Shown here piece after piece: positions 18,101 through 24,989 of a stretch of DNA of 52,112 nt (within the stretch, counting starts at the first letter, position 1; each line of letters opens with the position of its first letter). Position numbers and translations under genes: made by a program. A model generated the notes under the pieces. It was not told the origin of the DNA and did not search any database. It saw nothing but the letters and a program-made list of their open reading frames with translations. Source of the DNA: Bacillota bacterium (lineage in GTDB: Bacteria; Bacillota; Sulfobacillia; Symbiobacteriales; Symbiobacteriaceae); contig JAMNXV010000162.1 in assembly GCA_023623185.1 (NCBI GenBank), positions 1-52,112 on the forward strand, given 5' to 3'.

Positions 18101-18140
18101 GGGCTTCCACGTGGGCCGGCCGGGCCCCCTGCCGGAGTAG
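15114..18140 (+). CDS. Membrane PAS-GGDEF-EAL cyclic-di-GMP signalling protein
   Basis: The product is 1,008 residues. The first 400 or so form about a dozen hydrophobic segments in two groups, separated by a charged loop near residue 235. A coiled coil of repeated NHELQEANEELAAQRE type leads to one PAS domain (about 466-580). The GGDEF domain has an intact GGDEF at 670-674 and no upstream RxxD inhibitory site. The EAL domain has E799-A-L and DDFGAGFSS intact. Both cyclase and phosphodiesterase signatures look usable, so net activity cannot be called. I do not recognise the membrane part as a named MASE domain. It presumably senses a membrane or external signal. ATG at 15114 follows AGGGGGG. 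Confidence 0.88.
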   Translation: MSPIGSARLFMVIIFIQVATGVCLFAFPEEFPSVLYAPLAPVTARMATALLTGGILLSLALRYSPRRAVLRWLLVLAALPLAVLAWVILQSGGLTGAVAYALLAVSLIVIGWTEVAEPFPLALGAIQAAVGLFLLAAPGALASPAFDPIRPILPALGALGLLSGTLLLMRQRLSPGLRPWADRFGAVLPAMMVYTFWLSGAWTGVLLWAALGAGTLLRGAPRSAAGKEGGHAADEDPGEQWATQTLTHTESVCWLLVLLVVSIAALLGDEAKAALPNAALFVLLIGGGQLLSYWGRSLGLSSQVRLNMLLFLLGIAISLMLRSAIAPALLPILPGIPMVAAVTGGRRGGYAMLGAVLTTLILAHLLLPEASPRPLLFYVTGLLLLAMIGAAWVHAATAHRSLFYQLAAASRDLARKNHELQEANEELAAQRETLAAQQDELLRQHRMLVEQAMALSAQRDELVESEGRFRTAFEHAPIGVALVDLNLVIMRANPALHTMLGYNPGELTGVSFGQITHPDDAQVQESLLHAVRDGEMGNCTLEERCLHRDGKTLWVSVSVALVRDPHGAPRYYVAQVMDVTGRRQAEEQLRRLAHHDPLTNLANRRFFHRLLEAALADPATPRGALLFLDFDDFKFVNDTLGHLAGDNLLRSLAQLMTTTLGGRGSIARLGGDEFGVLVPSVDAAEAETLAQDLLAAVRSQIASVHECPAAATVSIGIALYPDHGRTAESLMRHADHAMYRAKNSGGDRYRIYSPVDPAGGHEQQGAWERRIRAALSEDRFTLLFQPILDLRRNEVTQYEALLRMVGPDGRLILPGEFLPAAESAGLMPEIDRWVIRRAAETIAREQARGRQIALSVNLSGQALADSGLVPFVRGLIDRYQIRPGSLRFEVTESAAVSDLEQAASCISVLSDLGCDFALDDFGAGFSSLLYLKRLPVRTLKIDGGFIEQLPEDPVDQNLVKAMVTMARGLGIETVAEYVSSDRTLSMLRECGVDAAQGFHVGRPGPLPE

Positions 18141-18162
18141 GTGCGCCGGCGCTCCCGCGCCC

Positions 18163-18191
18163 TTGTCCGGAAGCTCCGGTCAGGTTACAAT
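18163..18191 (+). promoter_or_regulatory. Sigma-A-type promoter of the SMR leader
   Basis: TTGTCC (18163-18168) and TACAAT (18186-18191) are separated by exactly 17 bp. That gives four of six and five of six matches to the consensus hexamers. Transcription would begin near 18198, immediately before the structured leader. Confidence 0.65.
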
Positions 18192-18197
18192 ACTGCC

Positions 18198-18271
18198 GGC
18201 ACGCAGGCAGGCTGCGTAGAAGGCGCGACACAGCCCGGGAGGAATCACCTGCGTGATTCTCCCGGGCTTTT
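18198..18271 (+). promoter_or_regulatory. Structured attenuator leader before the SMR gene (candidate riboswitch)
   Basis: The first hairpin pairs ACGCAG (18201-18206) with CTGCGT (18212-18217) around a GCAGG loop. A second, long hairpin with a T-run follows (separate entry), and its loop contains CCTGC. The two loops are perfectly complementary and could kiss. Alternatively CACGCAGG (18200-18207) pairs with CCTGCGTG (18248-18255), which would break the upper part of the terminator. Mutually exclusive structures in front of a guanidinium-exporter-type gene suggest ligand-controlled termination. I could not match a known guanidine riboswitch consensus with certainty. Confidence 0.55.
18232..18271 (+). 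terminator. Intrinsic terminator/attenuator in the SMR leader
   Basis: A 16-bp stem with one bulged G (18242) pairs 18232-18248 with 18253-18268. The loop is CTGC and the tail is TTTTCGTTT. It lies between a good promoter and the SMR start at 18341, so it acts within the leader rather than at a gene end. It could also stop read-through from the GGDEF-EAL gene. Confidence 0.8.
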
Positions 18272-18340
18272 CGTTTGCCCCGTTCAGGGCCGGACACAGC
18301 TGCGTGCGCAAGACGACTTGGAGATGGAGGATGGGTGGTA

Positions 18341-18661
18341 ATGGCTTGGGTCTACCTGGTGGTGGCGGGTGTAATGGAAGTGGCCTGGGCGGCCGCCATG
18401 AAATACTCTGAGGGGTTCACCCGGCTCTGGCCGTCGGTGGCGACGCTGGCGTTCATGGCGGGCAGCGTGGTCCTGCTCAGCCAGGCCATGAGGACGCTTC
18501 CGCTGGGCACGGCGTATGGGGTGTGGACCGGCATCGGCGCCCTGGGCTCCACGCTGGTGGGCATCGTCCTCCTGGGCGAGCCCCGGGACCCGCTGCGGCT
18601 GCTCTGCATCTTCCTCATCTTCGCCGGCATCGTCGGCCTGAAGCTGACCGCACGCTCATGA
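18341..18661 (+). CDS. gdx: SMR efflux protein, Gdx/SugE subtype (guanidinium exporter)
   Basis: The product is 106 residues with four membrane helices. It resembles E. coli SugE along its length: the membrane-embedded glutamate in [17 protein letters not shown], the [14 protein letters not shown] motif and the end GIVGLKLTA are all present. Members of this subtype export guanidinium in exchange for protons as dual-topology dimers. The ATG at 18341 aligns with the SugE N-terminus, and TGGAGGA lies about ten bases upstream. Its leader contains a promoter and an attenuator. The last six bases overlap the 3' end of the convergent thiolase gene. Confidence 0.9.
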   Translation: MAWVYLVVAGVMEVAWAAAMKYSEGFTRLWPSVATLAFMAGSVVLLSQAMRTLPLGTAYGVWTGIGALGSTLVGIVLLGEPRDPLRLLCIFLIFAGIVGLKLTARS

Positions 18662-19837
18662 CACCGGGAAGGCCTCGACGACGGCAGCGATGCCCTGGCC
18701 CCCGCCGATGCAGAGCGTGGCCAGCCCGAAGCGGCCTCCCCTGCGGCGCAGCTCCAGCACCAGGGTGAGGAGCAGCCGCGCGCCGCTGGCCCCCACGGGG
18801 TGGCCCAGCGCGATGGCGCCGCCGTTCACGTTGGTGCGTTCCCGGTCCAGGCCCAGCTCCTGTTCGACGGCCAGGTGCTGGGCGGCGAAGGCCTCGTTCA
18901 CCTCCACCAGGTCGAGGTCCGAGAGCGTGAGCCCCGCCCGCTCCAGGGCCTTCCGGCTGGCGGGCACCGGTCCCATGCCCATGTAGTGCGGATCGACGCC
19001 GGCGACCGCCCAGCTCACCAGCCGGCCCAGCGGGCGCCAGCCCTCGGCTTCCGCGCGGCTGCCCGCCGCCAGCACCAGCATGGCCGCGCCGTCGTTAATG
19101 CCGCTCGCGTTGCCGGCCGTGACGGTGCCACCCTGCTTGAAGCGCGCGGGCAGGCGGGCCAGGGCCTCGTACGTCGTGTCCGGCCGGGGGTGCTCATCCC
19201 GCTCCAGCCGGGCAGGTTCGCCGCGCCTCCGCGGCAGGTCCACCGGCACGATCTCCTCCGCCAGCCGCTCTGCCGCCGCAGCCGCCCGCTGCTGCGAGAG
19301 CAGCGCGTACCGGTCCTGCGCCTCGCGGCTGACGCCGTACCGCTCGGCGATGTTCTCCGCGGTGATCGCCATGCCGCAGCCACAGTAGGTGTCCGTCAAC
19401 GTCTCCCAGAGGGCATCGCCCAGTTCGGGCGTGCCGATGCCGGAACCGAACCGGTTGCGCAGCACGTAAGGCGCCTGGCTCATGGACTCGGCCCCGCCCA
19501 CCAGCGCCACGCTGGCCTCGCCGGCCCGGATGGTGTGGGCGGCCGAGATCGCCGCCTGAAGGCCCGACCCGCACAGCCGATTCACCGTCAGGGCGGGAGT
19601 CTCCACGGGAACGCCTGCGTACAGGGCGATGTGGCGGGCGAGGTACGGCGCGTCCTTGCCCGTGTGAATCACGTTGCCCACCACGACTTCGTCCACGGCT
19701 GCGGCGGGCACCCCGGTGCGCTCCAGCGCGGCCCGGGCGGCGGCCACCCCCAGGTCCACCGCGGAGATATCCTTCAGCGACCCGCCGAAGCTTCCGAAGG
19801 GCGTTCTGGCGCCGCCGAGAATCACGACCTCTTCCAC
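18656..19837 (-). CDS. Acetyl-CoA acetyltransferase (thiolase)
   Basis: The product is 393 residues, the usual thiolase length. The nucleophilic cysteine is in [10 protein letters not shown], the catalytic histidine in [18 protein letters not shown] and the second cysteine in LCIGGGQG, all intact. N-terminal [14 protein letters not shown] is also typical. It condenses two acetyl-CoA units to acetoacetyl-CoA, or runs in the cleavage direction in fatty acid or amino acid breakdown. The start is GTG at 19837 with GGGAGGGG upstream. It stands alone, with no beta-oxidation or butanoate genes beside it, so the direction of the reaction in vivo is open. Confidence 0.92.
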   Translation of the reverse strand: MEEVVILGGARTPFGSFGGSLKDISAVDLGVAAARAALERTGVPAAAVDEVVVGNVIHTGKDAPYLARHIALYAGVPVETPALTVNRLCGSGLQAAISAAHTIRAGEASVALVGGAESMSQAPYVLRNRFGSGIGTPELGDALWETLTDTYCGCGMAITAENIAERYGVSREAQDRYALLSQQRAAAAAERLAEEIVPVDLPRRRGEPARLERDEHPRPDTTYEALARLPARFKQGGTVTAGNASGINDGAAMLVLAAGSRAEAEGWRPLGRLVSWAVAGVDPHYMGMGPVPASRKALERAGLTLSDLDLVEVNEAFAAQHLAVEQELGLDRERTNVNGGAIALGHPVGASGARLLLTLVLELRRRGGRFGLATLCIGGGQGIAAVVEAFPVS

Positions 19838-20148
19838 ACGAACCCCTCCCCTGCAGTTTCAAGTCGTGCCCATCTGACAGTTTCCTTTAGTTCTACAGTG
19901 CCGCGGGGATCCCTTTTTCGCCTTGAGACGGCCGAGGCCCGTCGTCGCCGCGACCGTCCTAAGACCCTCAGCTATAGTCCAGTGCCACACCGCCTTCGGG
20001 CGGTCTTTTTGCGTCTCTTGGCCCACCACCTCCTCGCGGAAGCCGAAATTTCCACCGCCAGTCCAATTCCGAGTCAGACCGGCGCGGTGTTACGTTGAGG
20101 CTGGACCCGATCGATCCATAAGTTCATCACTGTTGAGGAGGAAAGTCA
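19838..20148 (+). other. Long leader region before the amidohydrolase gene
   Basis: This 311-bp stretch has no convincing coding sequence. It contains a plus-strand terminator (19989-20010) although no plus-strand gene lies between the SMR gene and this point. That suggests a short untranslated transcript or an attenuated leader beginning somewhere in 19870-19980. A CTGACA at 19874-19879 is a possible -35 but lacks a good partner. No T-box or riboswitch signature that I know fits. Confidence 0.4.
19989..20010 (+). terminator. Orphan Rho-independent terminator
   Basis: The sequence is ACCGCC-TTCG-GGCGGT followed by CTTTTT: a textbook tetraloop hairpin with a U-tract. It sits 139 bp upstream of the amidohydrolase start, with no plus-strand gene in front of it. 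Confidence 0.82.
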
Positions 20149-21393
20149 GTGGCAAAGAAGATCGCATTTGTCGGCGGCCTCCTGATCGACGGTACCGGTA
20201 AGGATCCTGTGGCGAACTCGGTCGTCCTCGTCGAAGACAAGAAGATTGAGTACGCCGGACGCAAGATCGATGTCGGTGGCGACTACAAGGTCTACGACAT
20301 CACCGGGAAAACGATCATGCCCGGCCTGATCGACACCCACCTGCACTTCTCGGGCAACCTGACGGACAACGACAGCGACTGGGTCCTGGAGCCCTTGTAT
20401 CAGAAGGCCGTTGTGGCCGTCCAGCAGGCCCGCGAGGCCCTCGAGCACGGTCTCACCTCCGTCGGCGAGATCTCCCGCTTCGGCCCCTATATCCGCGACA
20501 TGATCAACGCCGGCGTCATCCCCGGGCCGCGCGTGGTCACCACCGGCCTCGGCTTCTGCCGCACCGCCGGCCACGGCGACTCCCACAAGCTGCCGCTGGA
20601 GTACAACAACGCCAGCCATCCGTGGGCCGAGCGGGTTGACGGGCCGTGGGATCTGCGCAAGGCCATCCGCCGCCGCATCCGCGACGACAACCCCGACGCC
20701 ATCAAGATCTGGTCCACCGGCGGCGGCATCTGGCGGCATGACAAGAAGGCCGACCTGCACTACAGCTTCGAAGAGATCCAGGCTGTGGTCGACGAGTGTA
20801 ACATGGTCGGTCTGCCCGTCTGGTCGCACGCCGAGGGCTACGAGGGCGCTTACTATTCCGCCAAGGCCGGCGTTTCCGCGATCATCCACGGCCAGGAACT
20901 CAACGACGAGACCCTCGAGATCATGAAGGAGAAGGACATCACCTACTGCGCCACCATGCAGTTCTTCTATGAGTGGTTCACGGTCTATGAGCCGCCCTAT
21001 CGGCCGATCCTGGATAACTACCCGGGCGAGACCACGGCCGAGAAGGAGCTGAACCGCATCGTCAGCAACCTGCAGCACGCCAACAGGATGGGCGTCCGCA
21101 TCACGGTGGGCTCCGACTCGTTCTGCTCCAGCCTCACGCCTTACGGGAAGTACGCCATCAGCGAGATGATCACGCTGTGGAAGTCCGGCCTGACGCCGAT
21201 GGAGGCTATCATGGCGGCCACCAAGAACGGCGCCGAGATGCTGAAGATCGACGATATCACCGGCACCCTGGAGAAGGGCAAGTTCGCCGACCTGCTGGTC
21301 GTCGACCTGAACCCGCTCGAAGACATCGCCAGCTTCTCGGTTGAGAAGATGGACGTGATCATGAAGGAAGGCACCTTCGTGCGCGGTGAGTAA
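20149..21393 (+). CDS. Metal-dependent amidohydrolase
   Basis: The product is 414 residues of the amidohydrolase superfamily. The metal-binding pair is H64-L-H66 in LIDTHLHFSG. A lysine in DAIKIWSTGG is the likely carboxylated bridging residue. His in PVWSHAEG and AIIHGQE and Asp in VGSDSF complete the usual metal set. The C-terminal GTLEKGKFADLLVVD segment closes the small beta domain. Layout is closest to imidazolonepropionase-like or Xaa-Pro dipeptidase-like members, which hydrolyse cyclic amides or blocked dipeptides. The substrate is not determinable. GTG at 20149 has GAGGAGG 7 bases upstream. The gene is followed by an APC permease, suggesting uptake and hydrolysis of an amino-acid derivative. 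Confidence 0.88.
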   Translation: MAKKIAFVGGLLIDGTGKDPVANSVVLVEDKKIEYAGRKIDVGGDYKVYDITGKTIMPGLIDTHLHFSGNLTDNDSDWVLEPLYQKAVVAVQQAREALEHGLTSVGEISRFGPYIRDMINAGVIPGPRVVTTGLGFCRTAGHGDSHKLPLEYNNASHPWAERVDGPWDLRKAIRRRIRDDNPDAIKIWSTGGGIWRHDKKADLHYSFEEIQAVVDECNMVGLPVWSHAEGYEGAYYSAKAGVSAIIHGQELNDETLEIMKEKDITYCATMQFFYEWFTVYEPPYRPILDNYPGETTAEKELNRIVSNLQHANRMGVRITVGSDSFCSSLTPYGKYAISEMITLWKSGLTPMEAIMAATKNGAEMLKIDDITGTLEKGKFADLLVVDLNPLEDIASFSVEKMDVIMKEGTFVRGE

Positions 21394-21410
21394 GTCGCGG
21401 CTGACGTGGA

Positions 21411-21452
21411 AGGGGGACCACGCCTACCGGGCCGTGGTTCCCCTGTCCCCCT
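21411..21452 (+). other. Intercistronic hairpin between amidohydrolase and permease
   Basis: AGGGGGAC (21411-21418) pairs with GTCCCCCT (21445-21452). An alternative inner stem, GGGGACCACG with CGTGGTTCCCC, has one bulge. There is no T-run, so mRNA stabilisation or differential expression within the operon is more likely than termination. Confidence 0.45.
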
Positions 21453-21486
21453 CCTGATACTCGTCACGATTGGGGGTTCTGACTGA

Positions 21487-22902
21487 ATGTCTGCAAAGAC
21501 CGACACCGGGATGGTCAAGTCACTCAGCCTGTGGAACTTCTTCACCATCGGCTTTGGCGCCATCATCGGCACGGGCTGGATCCTGCTGGTCGGCGACTGG
21601 ATGAAGCTTGGCGGGGGCCCGATCCCCGCTGCAATTGCCTTCGTCATCGGCGCCGTTTTTCTGCTACCCGTCGGCGCCGTGTTCGGTGAGCTGACCGCCG
21701 CCATTCCGATCTCCGGCGGCACCGTAGAGTACGTTGACCGTACCTTTGGCCGCACTGCCTCGTTCGTGACGGCCTGGTTCCTGGCCCTGGGCAACGCCAT
21801 CATCGTGCCGTGGGAGAGCATCGCCATTGCCAACCTGGCCGGCGAGCTGATGCCCTTCCTGAAGACGGTCAAGCTCTACGAAGTCATGGGCGCGCCCATC
21901 TACCTGCCCACACTTCTGGTCGGCTGTCTCGGCGCCGTCTACGTCATCTACCTGAACTTCAAGGGCGCCGCCAGCGCCGCCAGGCTGCAGGGCTTCCTGA
22001 CCAAGCTGCTCCTGGGCGGCATGGGCCTCACGATCCTCCTGTCCTTCATCAAGGGCTCGCCGTCGCACATCATGCCGGTGTTCACGCCCACAGAGAATGC
22101 CAGCAGTCTGTGGATGGGCGTTCTCCCGGTTCTGGTGATGACGCCGTTCTTCTACGCCGGGTTCGACACCATTCCGCAGCAGGCGGAAGAGGCTGCTGAA
22201 GGGCTCGATTGGCGGAAGTTCGGCGTGATCATCTCGATGGCGCTGCTCGCGGCCGGTGGGTTCTACGTCATGGCCATTTACGGCTTCGGCTCGTTCATCC
22301 CCTGGCAGGACTTCGTCACCTATAACATCCCTGCACTCACCGTTCTCGGCGTCGTCGGGCTGGGGCTGTTCGGCAAGTTCATGATGGCTGTGGCTATGGT
22401 CTCCCCGCTCGGCCCGATGAACTCCTTCTTCGGCGCCACAACCCGCATCATGCTGGCCATGGGCCGCAAGGGGCAGCTGCCGGCCGTCTTCACCGAGCTG
22501 CATCCGAGGTACAAGACCCCAACCGCTGCAAACATCCTGCTGGCCATCCTCGCACTGGCCGGTCCGTTCCTCGGCCCGAACATGCTGGTTCCGCTGACCA
22601 ACATCAGCTCCCTCGGGTTCATCATCGGCTGTTTCATGGTCTCCTGCGCCTGCCTCAAGATGCGCTACACCGAGCCCGATCTGCACCGGCCCTACACGGT
22701 GCCGCTGGGCAGGGTGGGCATCGTCCTGGCCATCCTGGCCTGTGCAACGATCATCGGGCTGCTCGTGCTTCCGTTCAGCCCGGCGGCCCTGAATACACAG
22801 GAGTGGATCATCGTGGCCGTCTGGGCAGCCTTGGGCCTGCTCTTCATGGTCAGCAGGCGCGCCAGCCAGCGCGCCACGGGGACCGTGGAAGCGGCGGACT
22901 GA
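21487..22902 (+). CDS. APC-family amino acid permease
   Basis: The product is 471 residues with about 12 membrane helices. The first helix carries the APC substrate-binding motif in GFGAIIGTGWI, as in amino acid/polyamine/organocation transporters. Helix 6 to 7 includes PFFYAGFDTIPQQAEEA, also typical. It probably imports an amino acid or an amino-acid derivative using an ion gradient. ATG at 21487 is preceded by a weak TGGGGG site. It follows the amidohydrolase on the same strand after 93 bp, so the two are probably one operon. A strong bidirectional terminator closes it. Confidence 0.88.
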   Translation: MSAKTDTGMVKSLSLWNFFTIGFGAIIGTGWILLVGDWMKLGGGPIPAAIAFVIGAVFLLPVGAVFGELTAAIPISGGTVEYVDRTFGRTASFVTAWFLALGNAIIVPWESIAIANLAGELMPFLKTVKLYEVMGAPIYLPTLLVGCLGAVYVIYLNFKGAASAARLQGFLTKLLLGGMGLTILLSFIKGSPSHIMPVFTPTENASSLWMGVLPVLVMTPFFYAGFDTIPQQAEEAAEGLDWRKFGVIISMALLAAGGFYVMAIYGFGSFIPWQDFVTYNIPALTVLGVVGLGLFGKFMMAVAMVSPLGPMNSFFGATTRIMLAMGRKGQLPAVFTELHPRYKTPTAANILLAILALAGPFLGPNMLVPLTNISSLGFIIGCFMVSCACLKMRYTEPDLHRPYTVPLGRVGIVLAILACATIIGLLVLPFSPAALNTQEWIIVAVWAALGLLFMVSRRASQRATGTVEAAD

Positions 22903-22914
22903 CCAACGAATCGG

Positions 22915-22951
22915 AAGAAAAGACCAGGGAACTCGGCCCTGGTCTTTTCTT
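22915..22951. terminator. Bidirectional terminator
   Basis: A 15-bp perfect stem, AAGAAAAGACCAGGG paired with CCCTGGTCTTTTCTT, with a 7-nt loop. T-rich arms face both ways. It separates the permease gene (plus) from the convergent receiver-HD gene (minus). Confidence 0.9.
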
Positions 22952-22952
22952 G

Positions 22953-23912
22953 TCATCTGCGGCCGGCGGCGGCCACAGCTTCGCTCAGACGTGCAGAGCG
23001 CAGGACGACTTCTCTCAGATGCTCCGCAACCCGGGGGTCCCACAGGCCCGCATCCACCTCGATCTTGAGCGCCTCCAGCCCTTCCCTGGCCTTTCTCTGT
23101 CGACCGGGCGTTCCCCCGGTCAGCCGATCGAAGCGGTTGCAGATTGCGACGATGCGGACGGGCAGGGCGAGGTCCTCGCCCGCAAGCCCGTCCGGCCCTC
23201 CGGTCCCGTTGAGGTGCTCGTGGTGAGACCGGACCACGGCGCATAGCGTCGGACGACGGAACCTGCACAGCATTCGTGCGCCGATGACGGCGTGGTAGAC
23301 GGGTTCCCAGGAGTCTGTGCCGTCCCCGGTCAGCCCCAGCTTGCCAATGTCGTGCAACAGCGCGCCCAGCACCAGCTCCTGCACCTGCTCCTCATCCAGG
23401 AGCAGGCTCCGGCCGACGTCCCCGGCCAGGCAGGCGACGCGCTGCGAGTGCGAGAACACCTCGGGCGCACGATGCTGAAGGGCAATTAACAGGCAACGGA
23501 CGGTCTCCTGAAAGGGAACCAGCTGGGCCTGCCACTTCCGCCGGTCCAGCAGGGTGCGCACCGTGGTCAGCAGTTCATGCCGGTCAAAGGGAGCCGCCAT
23601 GAACCTGCTCACGCCGACCTGCTCGGCCCGGATTCGATAAGGGGGCTCGTTGAACGAGGTGAGCATGATGATCGGGAGCGTGCGCATATCGGGATCGCTG
23701 CGCAGCCGGCTGCAGAGCTCAAAGCCGTTCAGAGACGGCAGCGTGACCCCCAGAATCAGCAGGTCGGGCCTTTCGGCGTGAGCGATCTCCAGCGCCTGCA
23801 GCCCGTCACCGGCCACCAGAACGCGATAGTGAGCCTGTTCCAGAACCTCCCGCACAATCGCCGCATGGGATGCGTCGTCTGCCGCGAGCAGCACACAGTT
23901 CCTTCCGGGCAT
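22953..23912 (-). CDS. Degenerate receiver fused to an HD-GYP-like domain
   Basis: The product is 319 residues. The N-terminal receiver fold keeps the acidic pair D12-D13 and the MLTSF threonine. The phosphoacceptor position reads LLILG55VTLPS (Gly instead of Asp), and the usual KPF lysine is Ala in FMAAPFD. The C-terminal half is an HD domain with HSQRVACLAGDVG, LLHDIGKLG and HHEHLNGTGGPDGL; the last corresponds to HD-GYP's H-H-E-x-x-D-G-x-G-Y-P but has Gly for Tyr. HD-GYP proteins hydrolyse cyclic di-GMP. ATG at 23912 fits AAGGTGG better than the GTG at 23924. It follows the LuxR-type gene by 36 bp. Confidence 0.85.
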   Translation of the reverse strand: MPGRNCVLLAADDASHAAIVREVLEQAHYRVLVAGDGLQALEIAHAERPDLLILGVTLPSLNGFELCSRLRSDPDMRTLPIIMLTSFNEPPYRIRAEQVGVSRFMAAPFDRHELLTTVRTLLDRRKWQAQLVPFQETVRCLLIALQHRAPEVFSHSQRVACLAGDVGRSLLLDEEQVQELVLGALLHDIGKLGLTGDGTDSWEPVYHAVIGARMLCRFRRPTLCAVVRSHHEHLNGTGGPDGLAGEDLALPVRIVAICNRFDRLTGGTPGRQRKAREGLEALKIEVDAGLWDPRVAEHLREVVLRSARLSEAVAAAGRR

Positions 23913-23948
23913 GAGCCACACCACCTTCTCCCGGTTCGGAATGTCAGG

Positions 23949-24691
23949 CTAACCACGCGTTATCAAAATCGTCAGCTCGGTCCGGCTTGAGAGCCGCCAC
24001 TTGCGAAGGATGTTGGTGATGTGCGACTTCACCGTCTTCTCGCTGATGAACAGCTTGCGGGCGATCTCCCGGTTCGAAAGGGCCATCCCGACGAGGCGGG
24101 CCACCTCCTCCTCCCGCCTCGTCAGTTGCGGTCGGTGAACCACCTCCGCGGGGTCGGGAGGCGCCCCGTCCATCTCCAGGGCGCCGGTGGTCGATAACAG
24201 GAAGAAGAGGTTGAAGGTTGTCCCGATGGCGTGAATCACCTGCCGAAACTGGACGGGCGCGAGGACGGCTATCCCGGCGTCGGCCGGGTGCGCGGCCAAC
24301 CCCCCCGTGACCATCGCCATGGGGTCGAGTTCATCGGGCTCCAGACGGACTCCCCCGATCCACAGAAATGCTTTCGGCGCCTCCACGCCGTCTTCGGCCA
24401 CCCCCAGGGGAACGAGCGCGCTCGTCAGTCCAATGTGACACCGGAATGTCAGCGGACGCGCCTGCAGCGCGGCCTCCTGCATCCGCCTGTGCAGCGTCTG
24501 TAGACAGTGGTCGGCTTCCGTGGACTTCGCGCGGTGGCAGATCAGGGCGGATTGGGCGGAATGGTGAGGGGCCGGCCTTCACCATCCAAGACGCAGAGGG
24601 GCACCTGGGCCAACTCCGCCAAGCCATCTTGCACGGCCTGTAACCTTGCTGCAATATCTGATGGGATCTGTGCGAGTTGAACGGAAGACAA
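23949..24691 (-). pseudogene. LuxR-type regulator with PocR-like sensor domain, split by a -1 frameshift
   Basis: Two reading frames together make one protein. The 5' part (24691 down to 24542, TTG start with AAGGAGG upstream) encodes a PocR-like beginning: LQAVQDGLAELAQ, then VPLCVLDGEGRPLTIPPNPP and a TGA. The 3' part, one base back, continues with ICHRAKSTEADHCLQ, the PocR-like CHIGLTSALVPLG and a LuxR-family HTH (TRREEEVARLVGMALSNREI; FISEKTVKSHITNILRKW). Slipping back one base, or adding one C in the CCC run at about 24545-24547, restores a continuous protein of about 247 residues. Either the gene is broken, the read lost a C, or frameshifting is programmed. It precedes the receiver-HD gene. 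Confidence 0.7.
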
Positions 24692-24965
24692 GAGCCAACC
24701 GCCTCCTTCATCTCCTAACCGACAGGTCTGGCCCGGCGTCTCACTCCATCCAATCACAATTCGGTAATTTTATAAGTGCAGACTTCACCCCCAGGCTAAA
24801 CAAACAGCCATCAATATCGTTGCATATCTCTTCCGAGTCGCTCAATAGACCAGTCGTACGAATATAGGGGTACGTCCCGACAAAAAGAGATTGAACATGT
24901 GGACCTTAGGACTACTTGCCCGGAAAGACTCCTTGCGTGGCATGATGCCGTCGTCTCCACCCAGA

Positions 24966-24985
24966 GGGGCGGCTTTCGCCGCCCC
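24966..24985 (-). terminator. Hairpin after spoVR
   Basis: An 8-bp GC-only stem (GGGGCGGC/GCCGCCCC) with a TTTC loop begins 4 bp past the spoVR stop. There is no clear U-tract on the minus strand, so termination is likely but not certain. The rest of 24692-24965 holds no gene I can support. Confidence 0.55.
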
Positions 24986-24989
24986 GTCT

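Noticed and set aside
15117-18110. Antisense open frame of 997 codons opposite the GGDEF-EAL gene
   Set aside because: A product of GC-rich codon bias; translation is low-complexity His/Gln/Gly/Arg, with no domain. The plus-strand gene has all expected motifs.
18150-18275. Guanidine-I (ykkC) riboswitch in the SMR leader
   Set aside because: AGCCCGGGAG resembles the ykkC 3' end, but the CTAGGGTTCCG and GGTCCGAGAG elements are missing and the leader from the promoter is too short. Kept as an unclassified attenuator.
19880-20010. T-box leader
   Set aside because: GTGCCACACCGCC only loosely resembles the T-box TGGNACCGCG sequence, and no stem I specifier structure is evident.
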